NCBI GenBank assembly: GCA_965230605.1
Contig: CBDDLD010000004.1
Coordinates: 2,294,001 to 2,358,000 of the forward strand
Reading direction: 5' to 3'
DNA length: 64,000 nucleotides
DNA from: CBDDLD01 sp965230605
Lineage (GTDB): Bacteria; Bacteroidota; Bacteroidia; Flavobacteriales; Flavobacteriaceae
The notes beneath the pieces were generated by a model. That model ran no database searches and was not told where the DNA came from. It saw only the letters and a program-made list of their open reading frames with translations. Positions within the stretch are counted from its first letter, which is position 1, and each line of letters starts with the position of its first letter. Positions 43,833 through 53,142 of this stretch are shown here, in pieces. The position numbers and the translations under genes were made by a program.

Positions 43833-45038
43833 ATGGAAAACAACACCTTATTAAAAATTGCTGAGGACTATGGAAGTCCTGTTTATGTTTATAACGCTGA
43901 AACTATCGCAGCTCAGTATAAACGTTTAACAGCAGCTTTTAAAAAGGTGAAACAGTTGCGTCTTAACTATGCGGTTAAAGCGCTATCCAATATTTCGGTT
44001 TTAAAACTCTTTAAATCTTTAGGCGCTGGTTTAGATACCGTATCGATACAAGAAGTGCAATTGGGTTTAAAAGCTGGTTTTGCTCCGGAGTCCATTATCT
44101 TTACACCTAATGGGGTTTCATTAGAAGAAATTGAAGCTGTATCTAAACTCGGTGTTCAGATCAATATTGATAACCTATCTATTCTAGAACAGTTTGGAAC
44201 CAAATATCCAAAAGTTCCTGTTTGTATTCGTATTAACCCCCATGTAATGGCTGGAGGTAATACCAATATCTCTGTTGGTCATATTGATAGTAAATTTGGA
44301 ATCTCAATTCATCAAATCCCATTGTTACTTCGTATTGTAGAAAATACGAACATGACTATTAATGGTATTCATATGCATACAGGAAGCGATATTTTAGACA
44401 TCGATGTTTTTCTCTACGCAAGTGAAATCCTATTTGAGACCGCTAAAAACTTTAAGAATTTAGATTTTATAGATTTTGGTTCCGGGTTTAAAGTACCCTA
44501 TAAGTCTGGTGATATTGAAACCAATATTGAAGAACTAGGAGAAAAGCTTTCTATACGTTTTAACGAATTCTGTAAGAACTATGGTAAGGATCTGACACTT
44601 GCTTTTGAACCTGGAAAATTTCTTGTTAGTGAAGCCGGGGTGTTCTTGGCTAAAGTCAATGTTGTGAAACAAACCACATCAACTGTTTTTGCGCAAATAG
44701 ATTCCGGATTCAACCATTTGATACGTCCAATGTTATATGGGTCGCAACATGAGATCATAAACATTTCTAATCCGCAAGGTCGTGAACGTTTCTATTCTGT
44801 AGTAGGCTATATCTGCGAAACGGACACGTTTGCCAACAACAGACGCATTAATGAAATTAGTGAAGGCGATATACTTTGCTTTAAAAATGCCGGAGCTTAT
44901 TGCTTCACCATGGCAAGTAACTATAACTCCAGATACAGGCCAGCCGAAGTCTTAGTACATAAAGGCAAAGCTCATTTGATTAGAAAAAGGGAAACCTTTG
45001 ATGATATTACAAGGAATCAAATCGAAATTGAATTATAA
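43833..45038 (+). CDS. lysA: diaminopimelate decarboxylase
   Basis: 401 residues. PLP-dependent fold-III enzyme that converts meso-diaminopimelate to L-lysine, the last step of the pathway that includes dapD in this window. LRLNYAVKALSN holds the PLP-binding Lys. HMHTGSD, DFGSGFKVPY (glycine-rich phosphate loop), AFEPGKFLV and the C-terminal AGAYCFTMASNYNSR (substrate-binding Cys/Tyr of the partner subunit) are all present. Start at ATG 43833. A terminator follows 4 bases after the stop. Confidence 0.96.
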   Translation: MENNTLLKIAEDYGSPVYVYNAETIAAQYKRLTAAFKKVKQLRLNYAVKALSNISVLKLFKSLGAGLDTVSIQEVQLGLKAGFAPESIIFTPNGVSLEEIEAVSKLGVQINIDNLSILEQFGTKYPKVPVCIRINPHVMAGGNTNISVGHIDSKFGISIHQIPLLLRIVENTNMTINGIHMHTGSDILDIDVFLYASEILFETAKNFKNLDFIDFGSGFKVPYKSGDIETNIEELGEKLSIRFNEFCKNYGKDLTLAFEPGKFLVSEAGVFLAKVNVVKQTTSTVFAQIDSGFNHLIRPMLYGSQHEIINISNPQGRERFYSVVGYICETDTFANNRRINEISEGDILCFKNAGAYCFTMASNYNSRYRPAEVLVHKGKAHLIRKRETFDDITRNQIEIEL

Positions 45039-45042
45039 TATT

Positions 45043-45072
45043 AAAAACGCTTCAGAGATGAAGCGTTTTTTA
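45043..45072 (+). terminator. intrinsic terminator of lysA
   Basis: 11-bp stem (45043-45053 with 45060-45070, loop of 6) ending in a T7 run. Confidence 0.9.
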
Positions 45073-45138
45073 TGGTATCTATTATATTAACAATAAATCA
45101 ACACTTTTTTTGTAATTTTTAGGTGTAAAACGTACAAC

Positions 45139-45651
45139 ATGAAACAATTACAATGGCACAGTTTTGAGAAAAAGATCTATATCCACACTACAAAAGCACA
45201 TCTATACAAACTATGGGCATCTGAGCAAGGCATTACTTCCTGGTTTTTAAAAGACGCTGAATTTTTAGATCGTAATGGTAAAAGACGACACCCGGAAGAC
45301 TTGATACAAATCGGTGACACTTATACGTGGCGTTGGCATAATTGAGACGGGAAAGCTCAAGGAGAGATCATTGAAGCTAATGGAAGTGATTATATCGAAT
45401 TTAGCTTTGAAGGCTCAAAAGTCTCAGTAAAACTCGAAGAAAAGCATAATGCTGTAATTATCACATTAAAACAGTTTGAAATTCCGGAAGATGATGAAAG
45501 TAAGTTGAAAATTCATTTCGGATGTAGTAATGGCTGGACATTCTGGTTAACTAATCTAAAAGCGTATATTGAACATGGTATCTTACTCAATGAAACTGAA
45601 ATCAATCTCATTGAAAATGAGCTTGCTGGTTATGTTTTTGTAAATATGTAA
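45139..45651 (+). pseudogene. SRPBCC (AHSA1-like) domain protein gene interrupted by one TGA
   Basis: A single reading frame of 170 codons runs from ATG 45139 to TAA 45649-45651, broken only by TGA at codon 69 (45343-45345). The first part (FEKKIYIHTTKAHLYKLWAS, ITSWFL, YTWRWHN) and the second part (GEIIEANGSDYIEFSFEG, FGCSNGWTFWLTNLKAYIEHG) together make one SRPBCC/activator-of-Hsp90-type domain of normal length. The TGA falls where a Trp is expected (RWHN-x-DGKAQG), so it is most simply a TGG to TGA change. No frameshift or other stop exists, so the mutation is recent, or it is a read error. If real, a 68-residue fragment is made. Confidence 0.85.
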
Positions 45652-45714
45652 GTATTTATTTTCTATCTTTAGGAATTCCCTCAAATCTCTCCATCGGTCA
45701 ATCAAAAAAAGACA

Positions 45715-46902
45715 ATGGCTTTAGTTAAATCAACACGTATTCAATCCATAGACATTCTTAGAGGACTGGTTATGGTTATTATGGCCCTAGATCATGTTAG
45801 AGATTATTTCCATATCAATGCTTTTACAGGGAATTACCCAGAAAATATGGAGTCTACCAATCTTGTTCTATTCGGCACTCGATTTATAACACATTACTGT
45901 GCTCCCGTTTTTGTATTTCTGGCTGGAACCTCAGCCTATTTATATGGTCAAAAGAAAAGTAAAGGACAACTTTCCAAATTTTTAATTACCCGAGGGTTGT
46001 GGCTAATTTTTGTGGAAATCATTATTAACAATTTCCTATGGTGGTTCGATGTGAGCTTTGGCTTTACTAACCTCCAAGTCATATGGGCTATTGGTGTGTG
46101 TATGATCGTTTTAGGCATTATTATTTACTTACCAATACGTGCCATATTTGTTCTAGGATTACTAATCGTTTTGGGACATAATGCCTTAGATGGTATTGTA
46201 AAAGAAGGCACCAGCTTTGGTTCCGTTATCTGGTATATGTTGCATCAGATGAACGGATTTAGCTATGCTGAAGGACGCTTTTTGTGGTTCTCTTACCCTG
46301 TTTTGCCATGGTTTGGTGTTATCTTCCTAGGCTATTGTTGTGGTAGTCTCTATAAAAAAGGAAGCACCGTAGAACTCAGAAAAAAGTGGTTGGTTTACAC
46401 AGGCCTTGCAGCTGTAGTATTGTTTTTTATACTGAGAGGTGTAAACGTGTATGGAGATTTATTACCATGGACAGCTCAAGAAACGACTGAAAAAACAATC
46501 ATCTCTTTCTTTAATGTGAGTAAGTACCCACCTTCATTATCATTTATACTGATAACAATAGGGCCGGCTCTTATCTTTCTTTACTTTATTGAAAGAATTC
46601 AAAATGCATTCACTAATTTCCTATTAGTGTTTGGACGCGTACCTTTTTTCTATTATGTATTACACATTTTTGTCATACACATTGGTGCTATAATAGGCTT
46701 ATTAATTACTGGAAAGGATTGGAAGCTTATGATTTTGGATAACGAAACTATGAGTACTGGTGCTCTTCAAGGTTATGGATATTCGTTATTCGCCGTATAC
46801 ATCATATGGGTAGTTATAGTACTTATACTATACCCTATATGTAGAAAATATATGATCTATAAAGCGAATAATAAAGATAAATGGTGGCTAAGCTACCTGT
46901 AA
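45715..46902 (+). CDS. heparan-alpha-glucosaminide N-acetyltransferase-like membrane protein (DUF1624 type)
   Basis: 395 residues with about ten membrane helices. The start RIQSIDILRGLVMVIMALDHVRDYF is the hallmark of the HGSNAT/DUF1624 family, transmembrane acyltransferases with a His in the first loop (ALDHVRD). Further conserved segments are ITHYCAPVFVFLAGTSAYLYG, RGLWLIFVEIIINNFLWWFD, PVLPWFGVIFLGYCCG and PFFYYVLHIFVIHI. It probably transfers acyl groups to a sugar at the inner membrane, target unknown. It lies 69 bases before the tricorn protease gene. Confidence 0.87.
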   Translation: MALVKSTRIQSIDILRGLVMVIMALDHVRDYFHINAFTGNYPENMESTNLVLFGTRFITHYCAPVFVFLAGTSAYLYGQKKSKGQLSKFLITRGLWLIFVEIIINNFLWWFDVSFGFTNLQVIWAIGVCMIVLGIIIYLPIRAIFVLGLLIVLGHNALDGIVKEGTSFGSVIWYMLHQMNGFSYAEGRFLWFSYPVLPWFGVIFLGYCCGSLYKKGSTVELRKKWLVYTGLAAVVLFFILRGVNVYGDLLPWTAQETTEKTIISFFNVSKYPPSLSFILITIGPALIFLYFIERIQNAFTNFLLVFGRVPFFYYVLHIFVIHIGAIIGLLITGKDWKLMILDNETMSTGALQGYGYSLFAVYIIWVVIVLILYPICRKYMIYKANNKDKWWLSYL

Positions 46903-46971
46903 CCTAATATGTAAAATCGAAGTCTATTTTCTAAATAAAAACTCAATTTATAACAATCAAAAACAACCGAT

Positions 46972-49900
46972 ATGAAGTCATTAAAATCCCTAATTGGTTT
47001 ACTACTAGTTGTAAGCTTTAATTTTTCCATAGCTCAAGGCACACGCTTATTAAGACAACCCGACATAAGTAATTCCAATATTGTCTTTACATATGGTGGG
47101 GATATTTGGGTAACGGCAATTGGTTCTAGTGAAGCAAAGCGTATTACCAGTACTCCTGCTGTGGAATCTAATCCTTATTTTTCTCCTGATGGCAAATGGA
47201 TTGCATTCACATCGAATAGAGCTGGATCAAATCATGTATATATCGTATCAACAAATGGAGGCACTCCAAAGCGACTAACATGGCATCCTAGTGGGGCACT
47301 CGTACGAGGTTGGAGCAATGACGGAAAACAGGTTTTATATGTCAGCGATCGTGAAACGGCACCTCGCCCATATAATCGCCTTTGGACAGTTTCAACAGAA
47401 GGCGGTGCGCCAATGCTATTAACGAAACAATGGAGTAATGATGGCTGTTATTCTCCAGATGGAAAACAACTTATAGTAGATAAAATGGATCGTTGGGACG
47501 TAGAGTGGAGAGCCTATAGAGGCGGGCAAAATACACCGCTATTCATTTTAGATATAGCGACACAAAATGAAACCTTACTTCCTAATGACAGCACTACAGA
47601 TATTCAACCTATGTGGTTGGGGGATCAGATTTACTTCTTATCTGATAGAGATTTGGTAGCTAATATTTGGTCTTATGATCCGACTTCTAAAACTATATCA
47701 CAACTCACAAAATTTAAAGGCTCAGATGTTAAGTGGATATCTGGTCACAACAATACCATTATATATGAACGTGAAGGTTATTTGCATACCATGGATATTG
47801 CTTCTAAGAAAACCCAAAGACTTGAAATTAATGTGGTTGGAGATTTCCCATGGGCAGAAACCAAATGGGAAAACGTAAATAATTTTGCGCGTTCAGCATC
47901 ATTATCCCCTAATGGTAAGCGTGCCATTATGGAAGCTAGAGGAGATATTTTTACTATACCTGTAGAACATGGAGATTCTAGAAACATTACCGCTTCTTCT
48001 GGAGTAGCAGATCGTGTGCCGCTATGGTCACCAAAAGGTGACAAGTTAGCTTGGTTCTCAGATAAAGATAGAAAGGGTTACGCACTAATGTTATCTTCCC
48101 AAGATGGCATGTCTGAACCAGAGCGTATTTCTATTGGTGAATCTAAAATGGCCTGGGATCCTGCGTGGTCTCCAGACGGGAGTCATATCGCTTTTGTTGA
48201 TGATGATGTACGTTTAAGGTTGGTTAATTTAAAAACAAAAAAGGTAAAGACTATAGATACTGGAGGCATTAATATTGAACGTGGTTCTTTAGAAATGAAA
48301 TGGTCTCCAGACTCTAATTGGATTGCCTATGAGAAAACAGGAACTAATAATTTCAGACAAATCTTTATATACAGTGTGGAAAACGATGTTACAAAACCAA
48401 TAACAGATAGTTTTGCAGACTCTTTTTCTCCAGCATGGGATCTTAATCACAAACAACTATACTTTCTTGCCAGTACTGACGTTGCCTTAGGTTCGGGGTG
48501 GGCAAATACTAGCGCTATGACTTCGGATCCTGCTTATGCTGCATATGTAGTGAATTTAGATGCTAACGATGACTCTCCTTTCAAACCTAAGAGTGATGAA
48601 GAAGAGGTGAAAGACACTTCAGAAAAAAAGAAAGAAGGAGATAAAAAAGAGGGAGACGCCAAGGAAAAGAAAGAAAAGCCTGGAAAGAAAGTAATCATTG
48701 ATTTTGATGGCCTCAACCGACGTACACTAGCATTACCTATTCCGACTAGGAATTATCGCTTTATTATTTCCGGTCCAAAAGGGCATGCCTTCCTTGGTGA
48801 AGGTGTTCCAAATAGCTTTGGGGTGACTATAAAGAAATTCAGTCTTAAAGATCAGGAGGCTAAAGATTTTGTTAGCGGCGCAAGTGGTGTTTCGGTTACC
48901 GCAAATGGAAAACACATGCTCGCCCGAGTTAATGGTAGCTGGAAAGTCATAGGCACAGGAGCACCAAATGGTAAGAATGGCAAACGTTTAAGACCTAATC
49001 TTCAGATGAAATTAGATCGTGCAGCAGAATGGGATCAAATGTTTGAAGAAGCATGGCGCTATGAGCGTGATTATTTTTATGATCCAAACATCCATGGTCG
49101 TAACTGGAACACGGTGTATAAGCGATATGCACCTCTTGTACCCTATGTTAAGCATAGAAGTGATCTGAATTATATCTTAGATCAGGTTAATGGAGAGCTA
49201 TCAGTAGGTCACAGTTTTGTATTTGGAGGTGATTTCCCTGATGTTGAGCGTTCTCAAGTTGGCTTGCTTGGAGCCGATATCGTTGTAGACGGTAATCGCT
49301 GGAAAATTCAACGCATTTATACCACTGAAAGTTGGAATCCTGGTTTATCTGGTCCTCTGGATGCGCCCGGACTAAATATTAAAGAAGGCCATTACATAGT
49401 TGGAATTAATGGGAATGAGCTCACTACAGATCAAAATATTTATGAGGCCTTGGACGGCACATCGGGCAAACAAGTTGTACTTCATATAAACAGTAGTCAA
49501 AACTTTGAAGGCCATTGGACTGAAACCGTTGAGCCTATACGCAGTGAAAACTCTCTCCGTCAACGTACATGGGTTGAGGACAACAGAAGACTGGTCGATC
49601 AATTATCTAATGGCAGATTAGGTTATGTGTGGGTACCAAATACCGGTGGACCAGGCTTCGTATCATTCAATCGTTATTATTTTGCGCAACAGGATAAAGA
49701 AGGTGCTGTAATTGATGAACGCTTTAATGGTGGTGGGTTATTAGATGATTATATGGTAGATCTCATGACAAGAAACCTTAGAGCTAGTATCACTAATGAA
49801 GTTCCTAATGGTGCTCCAATGCGTTTACCTGCAGGTATACTGGGCCCTAAAGTATTATTGATAAATGAACTTGCTGGTTCGGGAGGTGACTTCTTCCCTT

Positions 49901-50229
49901 GGGTATTTAGACAACAGAATGCAGGAAAGCTTATTGGTAAGCGTACGTGGGGAGGTTTAGTAAAATCATCTACACATTACCGTTTAATTGATGGTGGTGG
50001 CCTTACTTCTCCTGACAATGCGGTATTTGATCCCATAAATAATCAATGGATTGCTGAAAATGAAGGTGTAGCTCCGGATATTGAAGTTCGTCAAGATGCT
50101 AAAGCATTATCTGATGGCAGAGATCCTCAATTAGAAAGAGCTGTTTCAGAATTAATGAAACAATTAGGTGCTAAAAAAACGATTACACCTCCTAGATTCT
50201 CGAAACCAGCTACCGGAAACAAAAACTAA
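46972..50229 (+). CDS. tricorn-type S41 protease with PD40 propeller
   Basis: 1085 residues. Signal peptide ~21 residues (SFNFSIAQG). The N-terminal half holds PD40/WD40-like beta-propeller repeats (NPYFSPDGKWIAFTSNR, VLYVSDRETAP, CYSPDGKQLIV, LWSPKGDKLAWFSDK, AWSPDGSHIAFVDDD). A Lys/Glu-rich low-complexity linker of ~30 residues (about 540-570) follows, then the tricorn C1, a PDZ domain (GLNIKEGHYIVGINGNEL) and the S41 catalytic core with VIDERFNGGG and NELAGSGGDFFPW (nucleophile Ser in AGSGGD). Periplasmic or secreted peptidase of the tricorn family, acting on short peptides. No sorting domain at the C-terminus. It is followed 29 bases later by an S9 peptidase. Confidence 0.93.
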   Translation: MKSLKSLIGLLLVVSFNFSIAQGTRLLRQPDISNSNIVFTYGGDIWVTAIGSSEAKRITSTPAVESNPYFSPDGKWIAFTSNRAGSNHVYIVSTNGGTPKRLTWHPSGALVRGWSNDGKQVLYVSDRETAPRPYNRLWTVSTEGGAPMLLTKQWSNDGCYSPDGKQLIVDKMDRWDVEWRAYRGGQNTPLFILDIATQNETLLPNDSTTDIQPMWLGDQIYFLSDRDLVANIWSYDPTSKTISQLTKFKGSDVKWISGHNNTIIYEREGYLHTMDIASKKTQRLEINVVGDFPWAETKWENVNNFARSASLSPNGKRAIMEARGDIFTIPVEHGDSRNITASSGVADRVPLWSPKGDKLAWFSDKDRKGYALMLSSQDGMSEPERISIGESKMAWDPAWSPDGSHIAFVDDDVRLRLVNLKTKKVKTIDTGGINIERGSLEMKWSPDSNWIAYEKTGTNNFRQIFIYSVENDVTKPITDSFADSFSPAWDLNHKQLYFLASTDVALGSGWANTSAMTSDPAYAAYVVNLDANDDSPFKPKSDEEEVKDTSEKKKEGDKKEGDAKEKKEKPGKKVIIDFDGLNRRTLALPIPTRNYRFIISGPKGHAFLGEGVPNSFGVTIKKFSLKDQEAKDFVSGASGVSVTANGKHMLARVNGSWKVIGTGAPNGKNGKRLRPNLQMKLDRAAEWDQMFEEAWRYERDYFYDPNIHGRNWNTVYKRYAPLVPYVKHRSDLNYILDQVNGELSVGHSFVFGGDFPDVERSQVGLLGADIVVDGNRWKIQRIYTTESWNPGLSGPLDAPGLNIKEGHYIVGINGNELTTDQNIYEALDGTSGKQVVLHINSSQNFEGHWTETVEPIRSENSLRQRTWVEDNRRLVDQLSNGRLGYVWVPNTGGPGFVSFNRYYFAQQDKEGAVIDERFNGGGLLDDYMVDLMTRNLRASITNEVPNGAPMRLPAGILGPKVLLINELAGSGGDFFPWVFRQQNAGKLIGKRTWGGLVKSSTHYRLIDGGGLTSPDNAVFDPINNQWIAENEGVAPDIEVRQDAKALSDGRDPQLERAVSELMKQLGAKKTITPPRFSKPATGNKN

Positions 50230-50258
50230 GTAAATTAACAACTACATAAGAATTAATA

Positions 50259-52958
50259 ATGAAAACACGTCTTCTATCAATTGTAATTACTTTAAGCTTA
50301 TTTTGCTTTCATAATTTTTCTGCTCAAACCAAAAAAGATCCTAAGGTATGGACGCCTGAGGATATTATTAATACAGAATACATGGGTTCGGTTTCCATAT
50401 CGCCTGATAACAACATGGTGGTATGGACTAAACGAAAAGCCGTTAAAAAGAAAGACCGTTTTGTATCGGATATTTATTTAACACGCCTAGACCTTAAGAA
50501 GGATGGTACGTTTAGGACTATTCAACTTACAAATGGAGACGACAGTGATTACAGTCCAATATTTTCTAAAGATGGGGAATCCATATACTTCTTATCGGGT
50601 AGAGATAAAGGCAACAAGTTATGGAAGTTAAGTATCTATGGTGGTGAAGCCCAAAAGGTTCATGAATTTAAAAATGGTATTTCAAGAATACAATGGAAGG
50701 ATAACCATACACTACTATTTCAATCTAATGATGGAAAAACATTATATGAAAAAGAGTTAGAGACCAAGAAAGATAATGTTGTTGTTGTTGAGGATTCCTT
50801 GCATTGGAAACCTAATCATGTTTATGCGTTTGACATTAAGAACAAAAGTATCTCTAGGCTAAGCGAGAATAAAAAGCCGTTGTCCGGATATACGATATCT
50901 AAAGATGGGAATTGGCTAATCTATGGTATGCAACGTAGTAGAAGCTATGCCTCAGATGCACAACAGGATCCTTTTCAATATCTAAAAAACTTAAAAACGG
51001 GAGAAGTCAAACAAATTCTTTCAGGTTTTGATTATCCTACATATGGGTTTCAGTTTACACCAGACCATAAAGGATTTTATTTTGTTTCTGAAACGGGCTC
51101 AGATCCTGAATGGAATGGTGCCGGTATTAATGAACTTTACTATTACACACTTGCTACAAACTCCTATAAAAAAGTAGATTTAAAATGGGATATGGGACTT
51201 TCCGGAGGCTACTATTTGGTAGGTAACGATGTTATTGTATCGCTGGCAAATAGGGCTACCAGACGTCTGGCCTATTATAAAAAGAACACTAATTCTTGGT
51301 CAAAAAAGAAAATAGATTTAGGCGAAAAGAATGACCATACCAGACTCTATAGCGTATCTCAAGATGGTAAAAAAATCGTTTACAATTATTCTACAGCATC
51401 ACGATTACCAAGTTTTCATATAGCAGATCTCAATGAAAATAAGGTCCTTAATGAAGAGATTATTGTAAAGCTTAATAAAAGACTAAGTAAAAAATCGATT
51501 ACTAAAAGTGAAGTCATGGTGTGGAAAGGGTATAAAGGCGAAGAAGTTACCGGTATTCTATATTATCCGGAAAATTATCAGGAAGGCAAACGTTATCCTT
51601 TGATGCTATCTATCCACGGTGGACCAGCCGGTGTTGATACAGATACATGGAGTGAGCGATGGAGCACCTACCCTAACCTACTTGCACAAAAAGGCATGTT
51701 TATATTAAAGCCTAATTATCATGGCTCTTCTAATCATGGATTAGCTTATGTCGAAAGCATTAAGAAGAACTATTATGAGCCTGAAATGGAAGATATTATG
51801 AAAGGCATTGAAGTTCTTAACAGTGAAGGTAAAATAGACATGGATCAGCTAGGAACCATGGGATGGTCTAATGGTGCTATTATCACCACCATGTTGACTG
51901 TAAGATATCCTGATATGTTTAAAGTTGCGGCACCAGGAGCCGGAGATGTGAACTGGACCTCTGATTTTGGAACCTGCCGTTTTGGAGTAAGTTTTGATCA
52001 GTCTTATTTTGGTGGTGCACCATGGGATGACGTTAATGGTAAGACCTATAATGAAAACTATATTCTTAAGTCCCCTCTTTTTGAAATCGAAAAAATAAAA
52101 ACCCCAACCATCATATTTCACGGTAGTGAAGACCGAGCTGTACCAAGAGATCAGGGCTGGGAATACTACAGAGGTTTACAACAAGCTGGGAATACACCGG
52201 TTCGTTTTTTATGGTTTCCAGGACAACCGCATGGGTTAGGAAAAATAACCCACCAATTGCGAAAAATGAAAGAAGAGATCGCATGGATAGAAACATACTT
52301 ATTTAACAAGCCTCCAACAACTAATGAATCGTATAAAGAGACGAGTCCATTAGCTCAATTATTTAAGAAGGAACAAATAAAGCATAGTAACGGACTCTAT
52401 GGAGTACTATCTAACGGAAAATTGATTCCTGAAACTGTTTCAGTTAAAAAGGATTCTATAGCTATTGGCCGTTTTGAAGTTACCAATGCACAATATAAAG
52501 CCTATAAAGCTAATCACAATTACCTATCTGGTCAGGATAACTATCCTGCAAAAGTTTCCAAGTCTAATGCTGAAGATTATATAAAATGGTTAAGTAATAT
52601 GACTGGAAACACATATCGTTTACCCAATAAAAAAGAGGCAGAGTCACTACATAAAAAAGCAAGTTCTGTAGCCAAAAAAGAAAATACTTTAAGCCATTGG
52701 GCAGGATATGATCTTACAAAAAATGATGTGGAAGGCCTGACAAAAAAAGTAAATGAGCTAAAATCATCTTTAGTTAAAGAAGTAGGCTCTTTTAAAAGCA
52801 CCCAAGTTGGTGAAGCCAATATATACGACCTTGGTGGAAACTTAGCGGAATATTATGATTCAGGAATCTACGGCTACAGTGCCTATGATTTCTGTGATAC
52901 TAATAATAAACAAATGATACAAAGCCAGCATGTAGGCATCAGGATTATTAAAGAATAA
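50259..52958 (+). CDS. S9 family peptidase fused to a degenerate sulfatase-modifying-factor domain
   Basis: 899 residues. Signal peptide ~23 residues (FCFHNFSAQ). N-terminal beta-propeller (~30-390) with SVSISPDNNMVVWTKR, YSPIFSKDGESIYFLSGR and TISKDGNWLIYGM. The peptidase domain (~420-690) has HGGPAG, GWSNGAIITTM (nucleophile Ser), HGSEDRAVP (Asp) and FPGQPHGL (His), a complete triad of prolyl-oligopeptidase/DPP type. The last ~180 residues read like an FGE-sulfatase (SUMF1) domain: IGRFEVTNAQYKAYKANHNY, VSKSNAEDYIKWLSNMTGNTYRLP, IYDLGGNLAEYYDS and HVGIRIIKE. The catalytic Cys pair and RGGSW segment are absent, so it is probably a binding or structural domain. Confidence 0.9.
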   Translation: MKTRLLSIVITLSLFCFHNFSAQTKKDPKVWTPEDIINTEYMGSVSISPDNNMVVWTKRKAVKKKDRFVSDIYLTRLDLKKDGTFRTIQLTNGDDSDYSPIFSKDGESIYFLSGRDKGNKLWKLSIYGGEAQKVHEFKNGISRIQWKDNHTLLFQSNDGKTLYEKELETKKDNVVVVEDSLHWKPNHVYAFDIKNKSISRLSENKKPLSGYTISKDGNWLIYGMQRSRSYASDAQQDPFQYLKNLKTGEVKQILSGFDYPTYGFQFTPDHKGFYFVSETGSDPEWNGAGINELYYYTLATNSYKKVDLKWDMGLSGGYYLVGNDVIVSLANRATRRLAYYKKNTNSWSKKKIDLGEKNDHTRLYSVSQDGKKIVYNYSTASRLPSFHIADLNENKVLNEEIIVKLNKRLSKKSITKSEVMVWKGYKGEEVTGILYYPENYQEGKRYPLMLSIHGGPAGVDTDTWSERWSTYPNLLAQKGMFILKPNYHGSSNHGLAYVESIKKNYYEPEMEDIMKGIEVLNSEGKIDMDQLGTMGWSNGAIITTMLTVRYPDMFKVAAPGAGDVNWTSDFGTCRFGVSFDQSYFGGAPWDDVNGKTYNENYILKSPLFEIEKIKTPTIIFHGSEDRAVPRDQGWEYYRGLQQAGNTPVRFLWFPGQPHGLGKITHQLRKMKEEIAWIETYLFNKPPTTNESYKETSPLAQLFKKEQIKHSNGLYGVLSNGKLIPETVSVKKDSIAIGRFEVTNAQYKAYKANHNYLSGQDNYPAKVSKSNAEDYIKWLSNMTGNTYRLPNKKEAESLHKKASSVAKKENTLSHWAGYDLTKNDVEGLTKKVNELKSSLVKEVGSFKSTQVGEANIYDLGGNLAEYYDSGIYGYSAYDFCDTNNKQMIQSQHVGIRIIKE

Positions 52959-53031
52959 AGAAGGCTATCATCGTAACGCTATAAGATAAAAGTAGACTTA
53001 TTCTATAGACATCTCTGAATTAAAAACAATT

Positions 53032-53142
53032 ATGGACGGATTTGATATTGTGATGGTCATAGCAATAATCCTATTTGCGCGATTAGGTGTACGGCTTGTA
53101 TCTGGTTATATAAAAATGAAAAAAAAGGATTCTGAAGATTAA
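53032..53142 (+). CDS. 36-residue single-pass membrane peptide
   Basis: ATG 53032 to TAA 53140-53142, 36 codons: a short acidic N-terminus (MDGFD), a hydrophobic stretch (IVMVIAIILFARLGVRLV) and a basic/acidic tail (KMKKKDSED). The stop shares its last base with the ATG of the next gene (TAATG), a classic translational-coupling overlap. That supports expression and a link to the DUF6090 protein. Function unknown. It is too short to be judged by composition alone. Confidence 0.6.
   Translation: MDGFDIVMVIAIILFARLGVRLVSGYIKMKKKDSED

Noticed and set aside
45139..45651. Possible selenocysteine at the in-frame TGA
   Set aside because: The family has Trp-like sequence at this place, no SECIS-like hairpin is obvious just after the TGA, and no selenium genes are in the window. 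A TGG to TGA change is simpler.
45346..45651. Downstream half of the SRPBCC gene as a separate gene
   Set aside because: No good start codon follows the TGA and the segment is only the second half of one domain.
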